A stretch of DNA of 40,463 nucleotides, from NCBI GenBank assembly GCA_007376205.1, contig VMFU01000010.1:1-40463 (forward strand), given 5' to 3'. The notes under the pieces are model-generated. The model searched no databases. It saw nothing but the letters and a program-made list of their open reading frames with translations, and was not told the origin of the DNA. Shown in pieces: positions 1-8,344 of the stretch. How positions within the stretch are numbered: position 1 is the first letter of the stretch; every line of letters starts with the position of its first letter. A program made the position numbers and the translations under genes. The stretch comes from Candidatus Peregrinibacteria bacterium Gr01-1014_25. Lineage in GTDB: Bacteria; Patescibacteriota; Gracilibacteria; Peribacterales; Peribacteraceae.

Positions 1-45
1 CGGCGCGGTATGGAGGAGGAATTGGCGGCGGTGCACTTTCTTTGT

Positions 46-82
46 CGTCCTTTCTTTGTTGCGGGGAGACAAAGAAAGGACG
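46..82. repeat. 14-bp perfect inverted repeat (ACTTTCTTTGT family)
   Basis: Arms at 46-59 and 69-82 are perfect complements around a 9-nt loop, and a further ACTTTCTTTGT-like copy lies at 35-45. The same core recurs as an 11-bp hairpin at 40194-40221, near the other end of the window, and a related ACTTTCTTCC hairpin lies at 12637-12661. No T-run follows, so this looks like a dispersed palindromic repeat rather than a terminator. No gene is visible in 1-178. Confidence 0.7.
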
Positions 83-178
83 GGAAGATGTTGAAAAGCT
101 TGCGGAAAGCGCGAGGCGGGAACGCATCGCACTTATAGACAAAATACCAAACATAGTTTCTGGAAGCATTGTGTTCCG

Positions 179-207
179 TTGAGCAAAGCAGGGATTTCTG
201 CTACAAT
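179..207 (+). promoter_or_regulatory. Promoter of the first operon
   Basis: TTGAGC at 179-184, a 17-nt spacer, then TACAAT at 202-207. Transcription would start near 214, only a few bases before the ATG at 218, so the mRNA would be leaderless or nearly so. An in-frame TTG at 179 lies inside the -35 box, so it is unlikely to be the start codon. Confidence 0.65.
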
Positions 208-217
208 AACAGGATTT

Positions 218-2581
218 ATGCAGAGAAAAATCACTCTCACGGTTCTGTCCCTCCTCCTCTTCGGGACTCCCTTGTCCGCGCTGGCCATTACGGCTATCGC
301 CGAGGACACGATCGCCGGACTCGGCACAACGGTCACGGTGAGCGGCGCACGCGCGGGCAGCTCCATCCATGCGGCGGTCACGCCGCCGGACGGCACAACC
401 CAGGATCTCACGGTGCAGGTAGGCGCCGACGGCACGTCGAACCTGCCCGTCGCCCCGCTCTCGACGACCCGCGCCGGCACGTACCGCGTCACTGTCCAGG
501 GTGACAATGGCGATCAGGCGGAGACGAGCTTCCTCGTGGCGCCGGACAGCGTGGATGCAACAATGTCGACAGTGGAGAGCGACCGTCCACGCATCGCCGC
601 CGACGGAAGCGACAGCACCATCATCACGGTGCGACTGCGCGACCGGCACGGCAATGTCCTGCCCGACCGCCCCGTAACGTTGGTATCCAGTCGTCCGGAA
701 GACCGCATCCAGGCCCAGTCCGCTCAAACCGACACGAGCGGCGCCCAGCACTTCATCGCGACATCGGATCTGCCGGGACATGCGAGCATCCGCGCCATCG
801 ACCTCTTGAGCGGCGACGTCATCGACGGCACGGCCGAAATTGACGTCGGCTGGGGCGCCCCCGCCGGCGGCTATGACACGGGCTACGACACGGCCTTCTA
901 CAGCCCGTCCCGCGCGACGAGCGGCTACAGCCGCTACCTGGCGCAAGCCGCATCGTTCGACGTCATCGACCACTTCGTCATCACCGCCCCGCAGACGCTC
1001 CCTCGCGGCGAAGAGGCACCCAAGATCATCGTCCGCGCGGTGGATCGCGGAGAGCGCACCGTCGAAGATTACGCGGGCACGATCGTGTTCTCCTCGACCG
1101 ATCCGGACGCGGTACTGCCGAACTTCGGCGAGTACACGTTCAAACCGCGCGATCTGGGACAGAAGGAATTCCCCCTCGTCCTGACATTCCAGACGCTCGG
1201 GCAACAGATTCTGCGCATCGAAGACAAGAACGACTCCCGCATCCTGGGCGAAGTCACGATCGACGTGACGGGCAGCAACGAGGGCAGCACCGGAACGATC
1301 TCCATCGATGAACCAAAGGACGGCGCGACCGTGAGTGCGGCGACGGTGACTGTCGCCGGCAAGGGGCCTGCATTCGCGAACCTGCTGATCAGCGGCGGCG
1401 CGAAGGATGTGACGGTCGAGACGGATCGCGATGGCCGCTTCAGCGGCAACGTGCAAGTGCCTGCAGGCGTGAAGGAATTCACGGTGCACGTCCGCGACGA
1501 CAGCGGACGGAACACCTCCGACCCCGTCCGGCTTGTCATCGATGCAAACGCTCCGGACGTCGGCGCGATCACCTTCCGCCCGGAGCAACCGCGGGCGGGC
1601 GAGGAAGTCCTGGCGACGGTGGCGACGGAACCGGGAACCCCCGACGTGACGCTGACGATTGGCGAGGGGGCAGCCGCGACGTCCGTTCAGCTGCGCGAGA
1701 ACACCGCATCGCCGGGCTCGTACCAGGCATTCTTCAGCGCTCCGGACGCGGGCACGCATCCCGTGCGCGTCGCCGTGAAAGATACGGCGGGCAACACCCG
1801 CGAGATTCGCACGACGCTGCAGGTGCAGCGCAGCGGTCTGCCGGTGGTCACCGGCGTGAAGGCGCAGGGTCGCGCGAGCGCCGTCGCGCTCTCGTGGGAC
1901 GCCGCGCCTGGCACCGTGGACGGATACCGCATCTTCATCGGCGAGCAACCGGGCACCTTCTCCTACACGTTGGAGACGGGGAAGCCCACGACGAAGGCGA
2001 CGGTCGCCGGCCTCAAGGCCGGTTCCATCTACTACTTCGCGGTGAAGGCGGTGCGCGGCGACCTCGAGAGTTTGGAGTTGAGCGAGGTCGTATCGGCCCA
2101 GGTCTTGGGCCTGTCACTCGTCGTCGAGCCCGCGGACAGCGCACTCGACCTCTCGTGGACGTTCCCCGCCGACCTTCCGCTGCAATCGTTCCGTCTGGAA
2201 TACGGCGCGGAGGGAGAGTCGCTGACCGAGCAGCGCCTGATCAACGGCGAACTGCGTCTCTTCTCGATGCACGACCTGATCAACGGCATTCCCTACACCA
2301 TCCGCCTGACGCCGATCACCGTGGCGGGTGACATTCTCGAGGATCTCGCCGCGACGGGACGTGGCACGCCGAGTGGCCCCCCGGGTTTCCGTGCGGGAGC
2401 AGCGGATCCGGCTCCTGTCGATCCGGCGGCCGTGCATCTGCCAGGACAACCCGAGCACTCCAAGGAAGGACTCCCTTCCGTCATCATCCTGACCTTGCTC
2501 ATCGCCGCCGCGTGGTTCGTTCTCCGACGCACCGCGCGACAGACGCCCCACACGGCGGTACACTCTCGACACCGTTCCTGA
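218..2581 (+). CDS. Secreted multidomain Ig-like/FN3 surface protein
   Basis: 787 residues. The N-terminus (MQRKITLTVLSLLLFGTPLSALA) is a clear Sec signal peptide, which supports the ATG at 218 over the upstream TTG. Residues about 100-215 resemble a bacterial Ig-like (Big-1, invasin-type) domain: an AADGSDSTIITV region, then GNVLPDRPVTL. Further beta-sandwich segments follow, including an Ig-like stretch near 360-440 and a fibronectin type III-like stretch near 540-630 (VALSWDAAPGTVDGYRIF). The C-terminus has one membrane helix (SVIILTLLIAAAWFVL) and a basic tail, so the protein is probably anchored with most of its mass outside. First gene of an operon; the next gene starts 4 nt after its stop. 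An adhesive or envelope-structural role is inferred, and no enzyme motif is seen. Confidence 0.85.
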   Translation: MQRKITLTVLSLLLFGTPLSALAITAIAEDTIAGLGTTVTVSGARAGSSIHAAVTPPDGTTQDLTVQVGADGTSNLPVAPLSTTRAGTYRVTVQGDNGDQAETSFLVAPDSVDATMSTVESDRPRIAADGSDSTIITVRLRDRHGNVLPDRPVTLVSSRPEDRIQAQSAQTDTSGAQHFIATSDLPGHASIRAIDLLSGDVIDGTAEIDVGWGAPAGGYDTGYDTAFYSPSRATSGYSRYLAQAASFDVIDHFVITAPQTLPRGEEAPKIIVRAVDRGERTVEDYAGTIVFSSTDPDAVLPNFGEYTFKPRDLGQKEFPLVLTFQTLGQQILRIEDKNDSRILGEVTIDVTGSNEGSTGTISIDEPKDGATVSAATVTVAGKGPAFANLLISGGAKDVTVETDRDGRFSGNVQVPAGVKEFTVHVRDDSGRNTSDPVRLVIDANAPDVGAITFRPEQPRAGEEVLATVATEPGTPDVTLTIGEGAAATSVQLRENTASPGSYQAFFSAPDAGTHPVRVAVKDTAGNTREIRTTLQVQRSGLPVVTGVKAQGRASAVALSWDAAPGTVDGYRIFIGEQPGTFSYTLETGKPTTKATVAGLKAGSIYYFAVKAVRGDLESLELSEVVSAQVLGLSLVVEPADSALDLSWTFPADLPLQSFRLEYGAEGESLTEQRLINGELRLFSMHDLINGIPYTIRLTPITVAGDILEDLAATGRGTPSGPPGFRAGAADPAPVDPAAVHLPGQPEHSKEGLPSVIILTLLIAAAWFVLRRTARQTPHTAVHSRHRS

Positions 2582-2585
2582 CACA

Positions 2586-3602
2586 ATGACATCCCCGCAG
2601 GATGCGCGCCGGCGGCCACGCACCCTGTCCATCGGCGGGGCGACGTTCGATCTCTTCGTCCGCTGCGGACACCGCATTCTGCAGGAACAGGGGGGACAAC
2701 GATCGTTTCTGCTGCCGCTCGGAGCGAAAGTGCCGGTGGACGGCATCATCGGCGGATGCGGTGGCGGCGCGGCAAACACCGCGGTGGGTTTCGCGCGGCT
2801 GGGCTGCGATCCCTGCGTGAGTTCCGTGGTCGCCGACGACGAATGGGGCGGAGCGTTGCTCCACACACTGCAGAAGGAGGGCGTGCGCACGGATTGCATC
2901 ACCGTCGTCGAAGAGGAAACGACGAGCTTCTCGATCATCTTCACAACCGACGACGGCGAACGTGTCATCGTGTACGACGCCGGCACGAACCAGCACCTGC
3001 ACGACGTGACATTCGACCGCGAACGACTGAAGGACGTCGACTGGGTTTACCTCAACCACCTCCACGAACGCAGTTGCGTCATCGCCGACGACCTCGTCGC
3101 CGCACTGGGCGCCGCTGGCGCGCCTCGCATGACGTGGAATCCGGGCGGATCGCAAATCCGCGCGGGCATGAACGACGCGATGAACCGGGCGCTCCTCGGT
3201 TGCACGTCGCTCCTGCTCCTCAATAAGGAAGAGGCGCTCGCATTCACCGGAGCGAACACCATCGATGACGCGCTGCGGGCCGTGATCGCGGCCGGCGTGC
3301 GGGTCGCCTGCGTCACCGACGGCAAGCACGGGGCCGTCGCCACCGACGGAAAAACGCTCTACCGGTGCCCTATCGCTCCGGCAACTCCGGTGGATGCGAC
3401 GGGCGCGGGAGATGCGTTCGGCACCGGCTGTTCGTGGGCGTTGCTCACCGGCCACGACTTGCCAACGGCGCTGCAGGCGGGTAGCATCAATGCAGCGAGT
3501 GTCGTCGGCGTCCTCGGGGCGCAAGCGGGACTCCTCACAGACACCGAGATGCGCGCCCGACTGACCGACCTGCACTTGGCCGTCGACGCCGCACCGTTCT
3601 GA
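2586..3602 (+). CDS. PfkB-family sugar/nucleoside kinase
   Basis: 338 residues with the ribokinase-like fold signatures. An N-terminal SIGGATFDLF strand is followed by the glycine-rich substrate motif GCGGGAANTAVGFARLG (58-73). WNPGGSQ is near 184-190 and LLNKEEALAFTG near 211-222. The C-terminal signature DATGAGDAFGTG (270-281) has the anion-hole GAGD and the catalytic Asp276. It would phosphorylate a sugar, sugar alcohol or nucleoside with ATP in the cytoplasm; the family cannot be resolved to one substrate from sequence alone. Its start lies 4 nt after the surface-protein stop and the next gene follows after 17 nt, so it is co-transcribed with envelope genes. Length is normal for the family. 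Confidence 0.9.
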   Translation: MTSPQDARRRPRTLSIGGATFDLFVRCGHRILQEQGGQRSFLLPLGAKVPVDGIIGGCGGGAANTAVGFARLGCDPCVSSVVADDEWGGALLHTLQKEGVRTDCITVVEEETTSFSIIFTTDDGERVIVYDAGTNQHLHDVTFDRERLKDVDWVYLNHLHERSCVIADDLVAALGAAGAPRMTWNPGGSQIRAGMNDAMNRALLGCTSLLLLNKEEALAFTGANTIDDALRAVIAAGVRVACVTDGKHGAVATDGKTLYRCPIAPATPVDATGAGDAFGTGCSWALLTGHDLPTALQAGSINAASVVGVLGAQAGLLTDTEMRARLTDLHLAVDAAPF

Positions 3603-3619
3603 TCGGTTCCTCCTTCCTT

Positions 3620-4261
3620 ATGACGGACGACACACTGATGCACATCCAAGAATTGCTGGAGAGCGCCCAATCGTCGCTCAAGACCGCGAGCGCGCTGATG
3701 CGTGATCTCACCGGCGTCAGCGACGCCGCCCGCGAGCGCCTTACGTCCCGCGCCGGCCGCATGTCCGGTCCGGTCAGCGGTCGTGTCGTGGAGGGCGTAT
3801 TCGATGGCCAGAACATGGTCGACGCAAACGGACAGACGTATCCCGTCCCCGCGAACTACGCGAGCAAGAGCAAGCTGGTCGAAGGCGACGGCATGAAGCT
3901 GACAATCACGGACGAAGGGAAGTTCATCTACAAGCAAATCGCGCCCATCGAGCGTCGCACCGTCCGCGGCGTGCTCATCCAGGAAGACGGACAGTACAAG
4001 GTCCTGGCCGAAGGCAAGAGCTTCCGCGTCCTGCTTGCGTCGGTGACCTTCTACCGCGCCGAAGTCGGCGACCAGGTGACCATCCTGCTGCCGACGGCGG
4101 GCGAGGCGCACTGGGGCGCCGTCGAGGCCGTCATTCCCAAACACCTCCTCGATGCGAGCGCGGCCGCGGCTCCCGCCGAAACTGTCGCCGGCGATGATGG
4201 CGAGCTCTCTCCCGTCGTGGAAGAAGCGCCGCCCCGCACGAGGAAGAAAAAGGAAGCGTAG
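3620..4261 (+). CDS. Conserved hypothetical protein (CPR-type)
   Basis: 213 residues, with no signal peptide or membrane helix. Residues 1-45 look helical or coiled (IQELLESAQSSLKTASALM). A beta-rich core at 55-175 contains the strongly patterned segment GVFDGQNMVDANGQTYPVP then ANYASKSKLVEGD, followed by a repeat-like second half (RRTVRGVLIQEDGQYKVL). The tail is Ala/Pro/Glu-rich and ends with RTRKKKEA, a basic cluster that could bind nucleic acid or acidic surfaces. From memory, proteins with the YPVPANYASKSKLVEGD segment recur in candidate-phyla genomes as uncharacterised proteins; I cannot verify that here. It sits mid-operon between a PfkB kinase and a TPR protein. Function unknown. Confidence 0.8.
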   Translation: MTDDTLMHIQELLESAQSSLKTASALMRDLTGVSDAARERLTSRAGRMSGPVSGRVVEGVFDGQNMVDANGQTYPVPANYASKSKLVEGDGMKLTITDEGKFIYKQIAPIERRTVRGVLIQEDGQYKVLAEGKSFRVLLASVTFYRAEVGDQVTILLPTAGEAHWGAVEAVIPKHLLDASAAAAPAETVAGDDGELSPVVEEAPPRTRKKKEA

Positions 4262-4278
4262 CTCCTCCCCCCTCAATC

Positions 4279-5595
4279 GTGAGCGCGCGCCTCCCTCCCC
4301 TCCGCGTTCTGGCCCCCGTTCTTTTCGCCGCGCTGTGCGCGGCGGGATTGATCGCCGTGCTCCTGTGGCAGGCCATGCATGCCCGCGCGATCATCAGTCG
4401 CGCGCTGCAGCAGGCGGCATCGGAGCAGCAGGACCCCCTCGCACTCGATGAGCCCTGGGCGGAAACGGCCGATCCGCGGGACGCCGCGCTTGCAGCGATC
4501 CGCGCTGGAGACGTCGCGGCGCTCGACGGCGACTGGAAAACGGCGGAACGCCACTATCAGCGGGCCGTCGATGCGCGCGGCGGGTTGCCCGCGCTGCGCA
4601 AGCTCACGCAGGCGCAGCTCCAACGTCGCGACTACGGCGCCGTCCGCGACAACATCCGCCGGCTCTCTCTCGCTGGCGCCAAGGAGGAAGATCTTCTCCT
4701 GCTCAACGCGCTGCTCCTCCTGCGGACGGGCGAACTCCTGCAGGCGGAAACGCTGCTCCGCGACGCTCCGGCCTCGCCGCAGCGGGAATACGGCCACGCC
4801 CTCCTTGCAATCATCCAAGGCAACCACGAATCGGCCCGCCCCGCCCTCCAGCAGGCGCAGGAGGGATGGGATCCCGCCATCCGCAGCTCGTCCCGGACGC
4901 TCCTCGCCGCCTACGAAGAATTCGCGCTGTTCCCCGACAGTCCGAACATCCACTTGGTCGCCCTCCTCTCGCGCGCACTCGCGCAGGCGCAGGAATGCGA
5001 ACTAGCGCTCCCTCTGCTCTCCCAAGTCACCCAAGTGCAGGATGATTACCGCGATGCGTGGACCGTGCAGGGGTACTGCGAGTATGTCACCGGCCGCCTC
5101 GCGGAAGCGCTCGCATCACTCGAACGCGCGTATGGCCTTGATCCGGAGAAGGCCGAAATCCAGTACCTCCTCGGCAAGACGCTCGCCGCCCAGGGCGACC
5201 ACCCGCGTGCGGTCACGTTCTTTCAGTACGCGTTGAAGAACGGGTTCGAGCCGTCCGCCGATGTCCGACGCGCGCTCGGCGCAGCGGCCCTCGCCGCGGG
5301 CGACGGACCCCTGGCGCTGGAGCAGTACTCCGCGCTCGCAACGGCCGAGGGCGCGAGCATCGATGATGTCGAGCGGTTCGTCCGCGCGGCACTGCAATTG
5401 TCCCTCCCCGAGGAAGCCTACGCGCAGGCACAGAAGACCCTGACCCGCTGGCCCGACGAGCCGCGGTCTCACCTCCTCGCCGGGATCACCGCGGCGCAAA
5501 CCGGCCGCAAGGACGACGCACGCAAGGCGCTGGAAAAAGCACTGGAGTTAGACCCCGGCTTGGCGGCTGCCCGTGAAGCGCTTGGGGGCTTGTGA
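4279..5595 (+). CDS. Membrane-anchored TPR-repeat protein
   Basis: 438 residues with a GTG start at 4279, chosen because it gives an intact N-terminal anchor and lies 17 nt after the previous stop. Residues 8-32 form one membrane helix (VLAPVLFAALCAAGLIAVLLW). The rest is alpha-helical with tetratricopeptide repeats, clearest near residues 90-115, 250-300 (AWTVQGYCEYVTGRLAEALA, then EIQYLLGKTLAAQGDHPRA) and 390-435 (ARKALEKALELDPGLAAAREAL). TPR domains mediate protein-protein contacts, so it probably scaffolds an envelope-associated complex on one face of the membrane. It is the last gene of the operon and is followed by a microrepeat and a terminator. Confidence 0.85.
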   Translation: MSARLPPLRVLAPVLFAALCAAGLIAVLLWQAMHARAIISRALQQAASEQQDPLALDEPWAETADPRDAALAAIRAGDVAALDGDWKTAERHYQRAVDARGGLPALRKLTQAQLQRRDYGAVRDNIRRLSLAGAKEEDLLLLNALLLLRTGELLQAETLLRDAPASPQREYGHALLAIIQGNHESARPALQQAQEGWDPAIRSSSRTLLAAYEEFALFPDSPNIHLVALLSRALAQAQECELALPLLSQVTQVQDDYRDAWTVQGYCEYVTGRLAEALASLERAYGLDPEKAEIQYLLGKTLAAQGDHPRAVTFFQYALKNGFEPSADVRRALGAAALAAGDGPLALEQYSALATAEGASIDDVERFVRAALQLSLPEEAYAQAQKTLTRWPDEPRSHLLAGITAAQTGRKDDARKALEKALELDPGLAAAREALGGL

Positions 5596-5600
5596 GAGAG

Positions 5601-5636
5601 CAACCAAGGGAACCAAAGTAACCAAGGAAACCAAGG
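5601..5636. repeat. Intergenic microrepeat, CCAAGG family
   Basis: Four imperfect tandem units of about 8-10 nt built on AACCAAGG lie just after the TPR gene stop. Related units occur at 14324-14332 and at 39252-39281 beside the tRNA. Confidence 0.7.
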
Positions 5637-5683
5637 ATTCTCACGCTCCTCCCTCGGTTGCTTTGATTGCCTTTGTTCCATAA

Positions 5684-5720
5684 ACAAAAAGACCAGTACG
5701 GCTGGCCTTTTTGTGTTTGT
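5684..5720. terminator. Bidirectional intrinsic terminator
   Basis: ACAAAAAGACCAG (5684-5696) pairs with CTGGCCTTTTTGT (5702-5714) around a 5-nt loop, with one internal mismatch. The U-tract is present in both readings, so it can end the plus-strand operon and a minus-strand transcript from the promoter at 6037-6065. Confidence 0.7.
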
Positions 5721-6030
5721 TTGTCGGCCTCCGCGGCTATCAACACCATCGTGCGAAAGTGCTGAGCTGCTTGAATGGAGGTGACGGAGGGGAGGAGCCC
5801 TCAAATCCCTGCTGTGCTCGGGTCGCTTGTTTCTCCTCGTGACCACGCGAGGTCCCCGTACCGGTCCACCATCCGGCCGCGAGGGCGCAGAGGGAACGCT
5901 GGGGAGTGGGAGAGGAACGCGCTGCAAGCCTCCTCGGTTCTGCAGCACGGTATCTCGCAGAGCAGAGAGGAGTAAGCGCGGACCCGCCGCACTCGCTCCT
6001 CTCTGGACGTTTGACGTGTGAAAGGACAAT
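5684..6030 (-). ncRNA. Candidate ~350-nt noncoding RNA, family unknown
   Basis: A minus-strand promoter (TTGTGG, 17 nt, TACAAT; 6065 to 6037) and a terminator (5714 to 5684) frame about 346 nt without a convincing coding sequence. Near its 5' end is a strong hairpin: CAGAGAGGAG pairs with CTCCTCTCTG (about 5960-6005), with an inner GCGG/CCGC stem. The frames across it have no recognisable domains. I looked for tmRNA, RNase P RNA and SRP RNA landmarks and saw none. It could be a lineage-specific structural RNA, an unusual member of a known class, or the leader of a small gene I do not recognise. Evidence is promoter-terminator framing and secondary structure only. Confidence 0.4.
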
Positions 6031-6036
6031 CAGGAC

Positions 6037-6065
6037 ATTGTAGCGAAAATCGCATCGAACCACAA
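6037..6065 (-). promoter_or_regulatory. Minus-strand promoter for the 5.68-6.03 kb transcript
   Basis: On the minus strand TTGTGG (6065-6060) and TACAAT (6042-6037) are separated by exactly 17 nt. No gene on this strand starts downstream, which is what makes it notable. Confidence 0.6.
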
Positions 6066-6080
6066 GAGGAACATTCCATC

Positions 6081-6118
6081 GTCTATCTGCGATCTGCCAT
6101 CCGCCATCTATCATCCCC
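6081..6118. repeat. Intergenic microrepeat, ATCTGCCATCC family
   Basis: Imperfect repeats of ATCTGC/CCATCC/CCATCT precede the lipoprotein gene. The last unit contains TATCAT (6109-6114), 9 nt before the ATG at 6124, which could double as its -10 box. The ATCTTCC repeats inside valS resemble this family. Confidence 0.5.
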
Positions 6119-6123
6119 GCGTC

Positions 6124-7314
6124 ATGCACTCCCTACGATCTCCCGCGGCCCTCCTCTGCGCCACAGTGCTCGCCGCGGGCTGCGTGCGCCCCTCGGAACA
6201 GGCTTTCGATCCGGCGACCGTCCTGCCCGCGGATACGACCGTCGCGTACGTGGAATACGTAAACGGCAGCGACCGCGATCTGCTTGCACCGTGGCTGCCG
6301 GACGGACTGACGTTCCCCGCGACAGCCGATGCCGTGAGCCCGCAAGCCGCCATTCGCAGGCCCGACGGGACGCATACCTGGGTGGCGATACCGGCGGACG
6401 GCCGCTCGTGGACATTGCCGGAGGAGCTGGCAAGTTCCGGATCGTTGCGACTTGCTGCGTCGCCGTCCTTCCGCCGCGTGCGGTCGGCGAGGATAAGTCC
6501 GGCGTGGCTGTACGTCGCCGCGGCGTCGCCATCGGCCCCCGTCGGCGCGGGGCGAGCGCTGGGGATCGATTGGACCCAGGAGAGCGTCCGCGTCGCCATT
6601 GATGCCGCTTTCCCGACTATGCGCCCGGTCGCGCCGGCGCCGCTCATCCTCGGGGAAGTCGCTCATGCAATGATCGCGAGAGAGGCAGTAGCTCCTCTGG
6701 CTGCACTGCTCCGGCCGGACATCGCCACCGTATTGGAGGCGCTGGCGCGCACCGCCGCTGCTCGGCTGCTGGGCGCCGACGCGATCGACATCGGACGCGC
6801 CCACGACATCGGCGTGCAGCTCGTGGATAGGCCAACGGGCCGCCGCCTGCTCGTCACGGCGCGCTCCCCCGACGCCAGCGGCGACGCGGAGAGCCTGCAC
6901 GCTCTGCTGCGCTCGCGCCTGGTGCCCGCGAGGCACACGGTGCGGGAATTCGACGACGGAAAGTTCCTCTCCGCGATCTCCCTGGATCCACAATCCATCA
7001 CTTCTGACCGGTACACATCGAGCGGCTGGACGATCGCGACGACGCAGCAAGGCGACCGCCTGCTCGCGACCGCCGCACGCGGCGGTCTCCTGCTCGCCAG
7101 CGATGACGCCGGCCTGCTCCGTGCCGCGCTCGCCCTGCCCGCATCCGGAGTGACGTCTTTCGCTTCCGGCCGCCTGCTCCGATCGGTGCTGCCCCCCTCC
7201 CTCGCATTACTCCTCTCGCCCCTGCTGCCGCCGTCCGGCGACATCGCGTGGTCCGTGCTGGTACGCGACGGCGTGCTCATGCTCGAAGTCCTGACGGCGG
7301 GACCGTGGTACTGA
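6124..7314 (+). CDS. Lipoprotein, DUF3352-like
   Basis: 396 residues. The N-terminus has a short basic region, a hydrophobic stretch and a lipobox, LAAGC (Cys20), so it should be lipidated and membrane-anchored. The mature protein opens with a VLPADTTVAYVEY-type segment. This resembles the start of DUF3352-type proteins, in which LPADT(x)VYV is common; that assignment is from memory and tentative. The remainder is Ala/Leu/Arg-rich with no catalytic motif I recognise. It may be transcribed from a -10-like TATCAT 9 nt before the ATG. secF follows 105 nt downstream after a microrepeat and has its own candidate -10. Confidence 0.75.
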   Translation: MHSLRSPAALLCATVLAAGCVRPSEQAFDPATVLPADTTVAYVEYVNGSDRDLLAPWLPDGLTFPATADAVSPQAAIRRPDGTHTWVAIPADGRSWTLPEELASSGSLRLAASPSFRRVRSARISPAWLYVAAASPSAPVGAGRALGIDWTQESVRVAIDAAFPTMRPVAPAPLILGEVAHAMIAREAVAPLAALLRPDIATVLEALARTAAARLLGADAIDIGRAHDIGVQLVDRPTGRRLLVTARSPDASGDAESLHALLRSRLVPARHTVREFDDGKFLSAISLDPQSITSDRYTSSGWTIATTQQGDRLLATAARGGLLLASDDAGLLRAALALPASGVTSFASGRLLRSVLPPSLALLLSPLLPPSGDIAWSVLVRDGVLMLEVLTAGPWY

Positions 7315-7332
7315 AGCCCGCCAGCCACTCTC

Positions 7333-7400
7333 TACCCGAATCCTGAAGTCCTCATTCCTAATCCCTAAGTCCGAATCCCTATTCCCTTCCCCGCCCTCCC
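7333..7400. repeat. Intergenic microrepeat, CCTAATCCC family
   Basis: A run of degenerate units (AATCCT, CCTAATCCCTAA, GAATCCCTATTCCC) fills most of the gap before secF. CCTAATCCCTAA is shared exactly with the rplJ-rplL spacer at 12060-12071. Confidence 0.75.
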
Positions 7401-7404
7401 CCGC

Positions 7405-7410
7405 TACGCT
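7405..7410 (+). promoter_or_regulatory. Candidate -10 box of secF (leaderless type)
   Basis: TACGCT ends 9 nt before the secF ATG, the same hexamer and arrangement as the valS -10 box. No clear -35 box is seen because the upstream sequence is microrepeat. Confidence 0.4.
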
Positions 7411-7419
7411 CTCGGTCCG

Positions 7420-8322
7420 ATGCGCTTCTTCCGCCTCGCCAAATTCGCCATCGCCGTTTCGGGACTGCTCATGGCCGTCTCGGCCGTCCTGCTCGTCGTG
7501 CCGGGCCCGCGTTTGAGCATCGAGTTCACCGGCGGAACGCTGATGGAATTCGCACTGTCCGAAAACGCGACGCGGGACCAGCTCATGGCCGGCATCCGCA
7601 CATTCGATGCCACGCTGGGCGAGGCGACGACCGTTTCCGCAACCCGCACCGGCACGGCCCTCGTCCGGACGAGCACCTTGAGCAACGAACAGCACACCGC
7701 GCTCGTCGCGCAGCTGCAGAAAGACGTGGGCGAGCTGCGTGAACTGCAGTTCACCACGATCGGCCCGACCGTCGGGGCGTCGCTCAAGCGACGTTCCGTC
7801 ATCGCCCTGGCGTTGGCATCCGCGGCCATCGTGCTGTACCTCGCGGTGATGTTCCGCTCCATGCCCCGCGGCATCAGTTCGTGGAGCTTCGGCATTGCGG
7901 CGATCGCCGCCCTCATCCACGACATTCTCATCACCGTCGGCATCTTCTCCATTTTGAGCCACACCACGTCCTTCCAGATGGACACGCTCTTCGTCACTGC
8001 GTTGCTCTCCATCATGGGCTACTCGGTGAACGACACGATCGTCATTTTCGACCGTGTGCGCGATAACCTGCTGATCGAGGGTAAGCGCCGCGAATTCCCG
8101 TCCCTCGCCGCCGAAAGCCTCGCGCAGTCCCTCCGTCGAACATTGAGCACCGGTACGGGCGCCCTTATCATGCTCTTCGCGCTCTTCTTCCTCGCATCGG
8201 AATCCATCCGATGGTTCACGCTGACATTGATCGTCGGCACGATCATCGGAACCTACTCCTCCTTCTTCGTCGCCACTCCGCTCGTCGTCTTCTGGCAGGA
8301 ACGACGAAAGGCCGGCCGGTAG
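7420..8322 (+). CDS. secF: Protein translocase subunit SecF
   Basis: 300 residues. SecF works with SecD as a proton-driven membrane factor that helps pull exported proteins through SecYEG. Visible features are an N-terminal membrane helix (about 10-30), the conserved FTGG motif just after it (SIEFTGGTLMEF, 33-44), a periplasmic domain to about 115, and a C-terminal membrane bundle. The bundle begins GPTVGASLKRRSVIALALAS and includes GYSVNDTIVIFDRVRDN, the classic SecF signature. Length matches the family. SecD normally precedes SecF, but here the upstream gene is a lipoprotein, so secD must lie elsewhere. Trigger factor follows 22 nt downstream. Confidence 0.95.
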   Translation: MRFFRLAKFAIAVSGLLMAVSAVLLVVPGPRLSIEFTGGTLMEFALSENATRDQLMAGIRTFDATLGEATTVSATRTGTALVRTSTLSNEQHTALVAQLQKDVGELRELQFTTIGPTVGASLKRRSVIALALASAAIVLYLAVMFRSMPRGISSWSFGIAAIAALIHDILITVGIFSILSHTTSFQMDTLFVTALLSIMGYSVNDTIVIFDRVRDNLLIEGKRREFPSLAAESLAQSLRRTLSTGTGALIMLFALFFLASESIRWFTLTLIVGTIIGTYSSFFVATPLVVFWQERRKAGR

Positions 8323-8344
8323 GCCATCGTTTCCTCTCCCACAC

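Noticed and set aside
5684-6065. tmRNA, RNase P RNA or SRP RNA in the 5.7-6.0 kb gap
   Set aside because: None of the hallmark sequences of these RNAs could be seen on either strand; kept only as an unknown ncRNA candidate.
5801-6079. Minus-strand 92-codon frame with several Cys
   Set aside because: Its start overlaps the promoter for the ncRNA candidate, and no conserved domain is seen.
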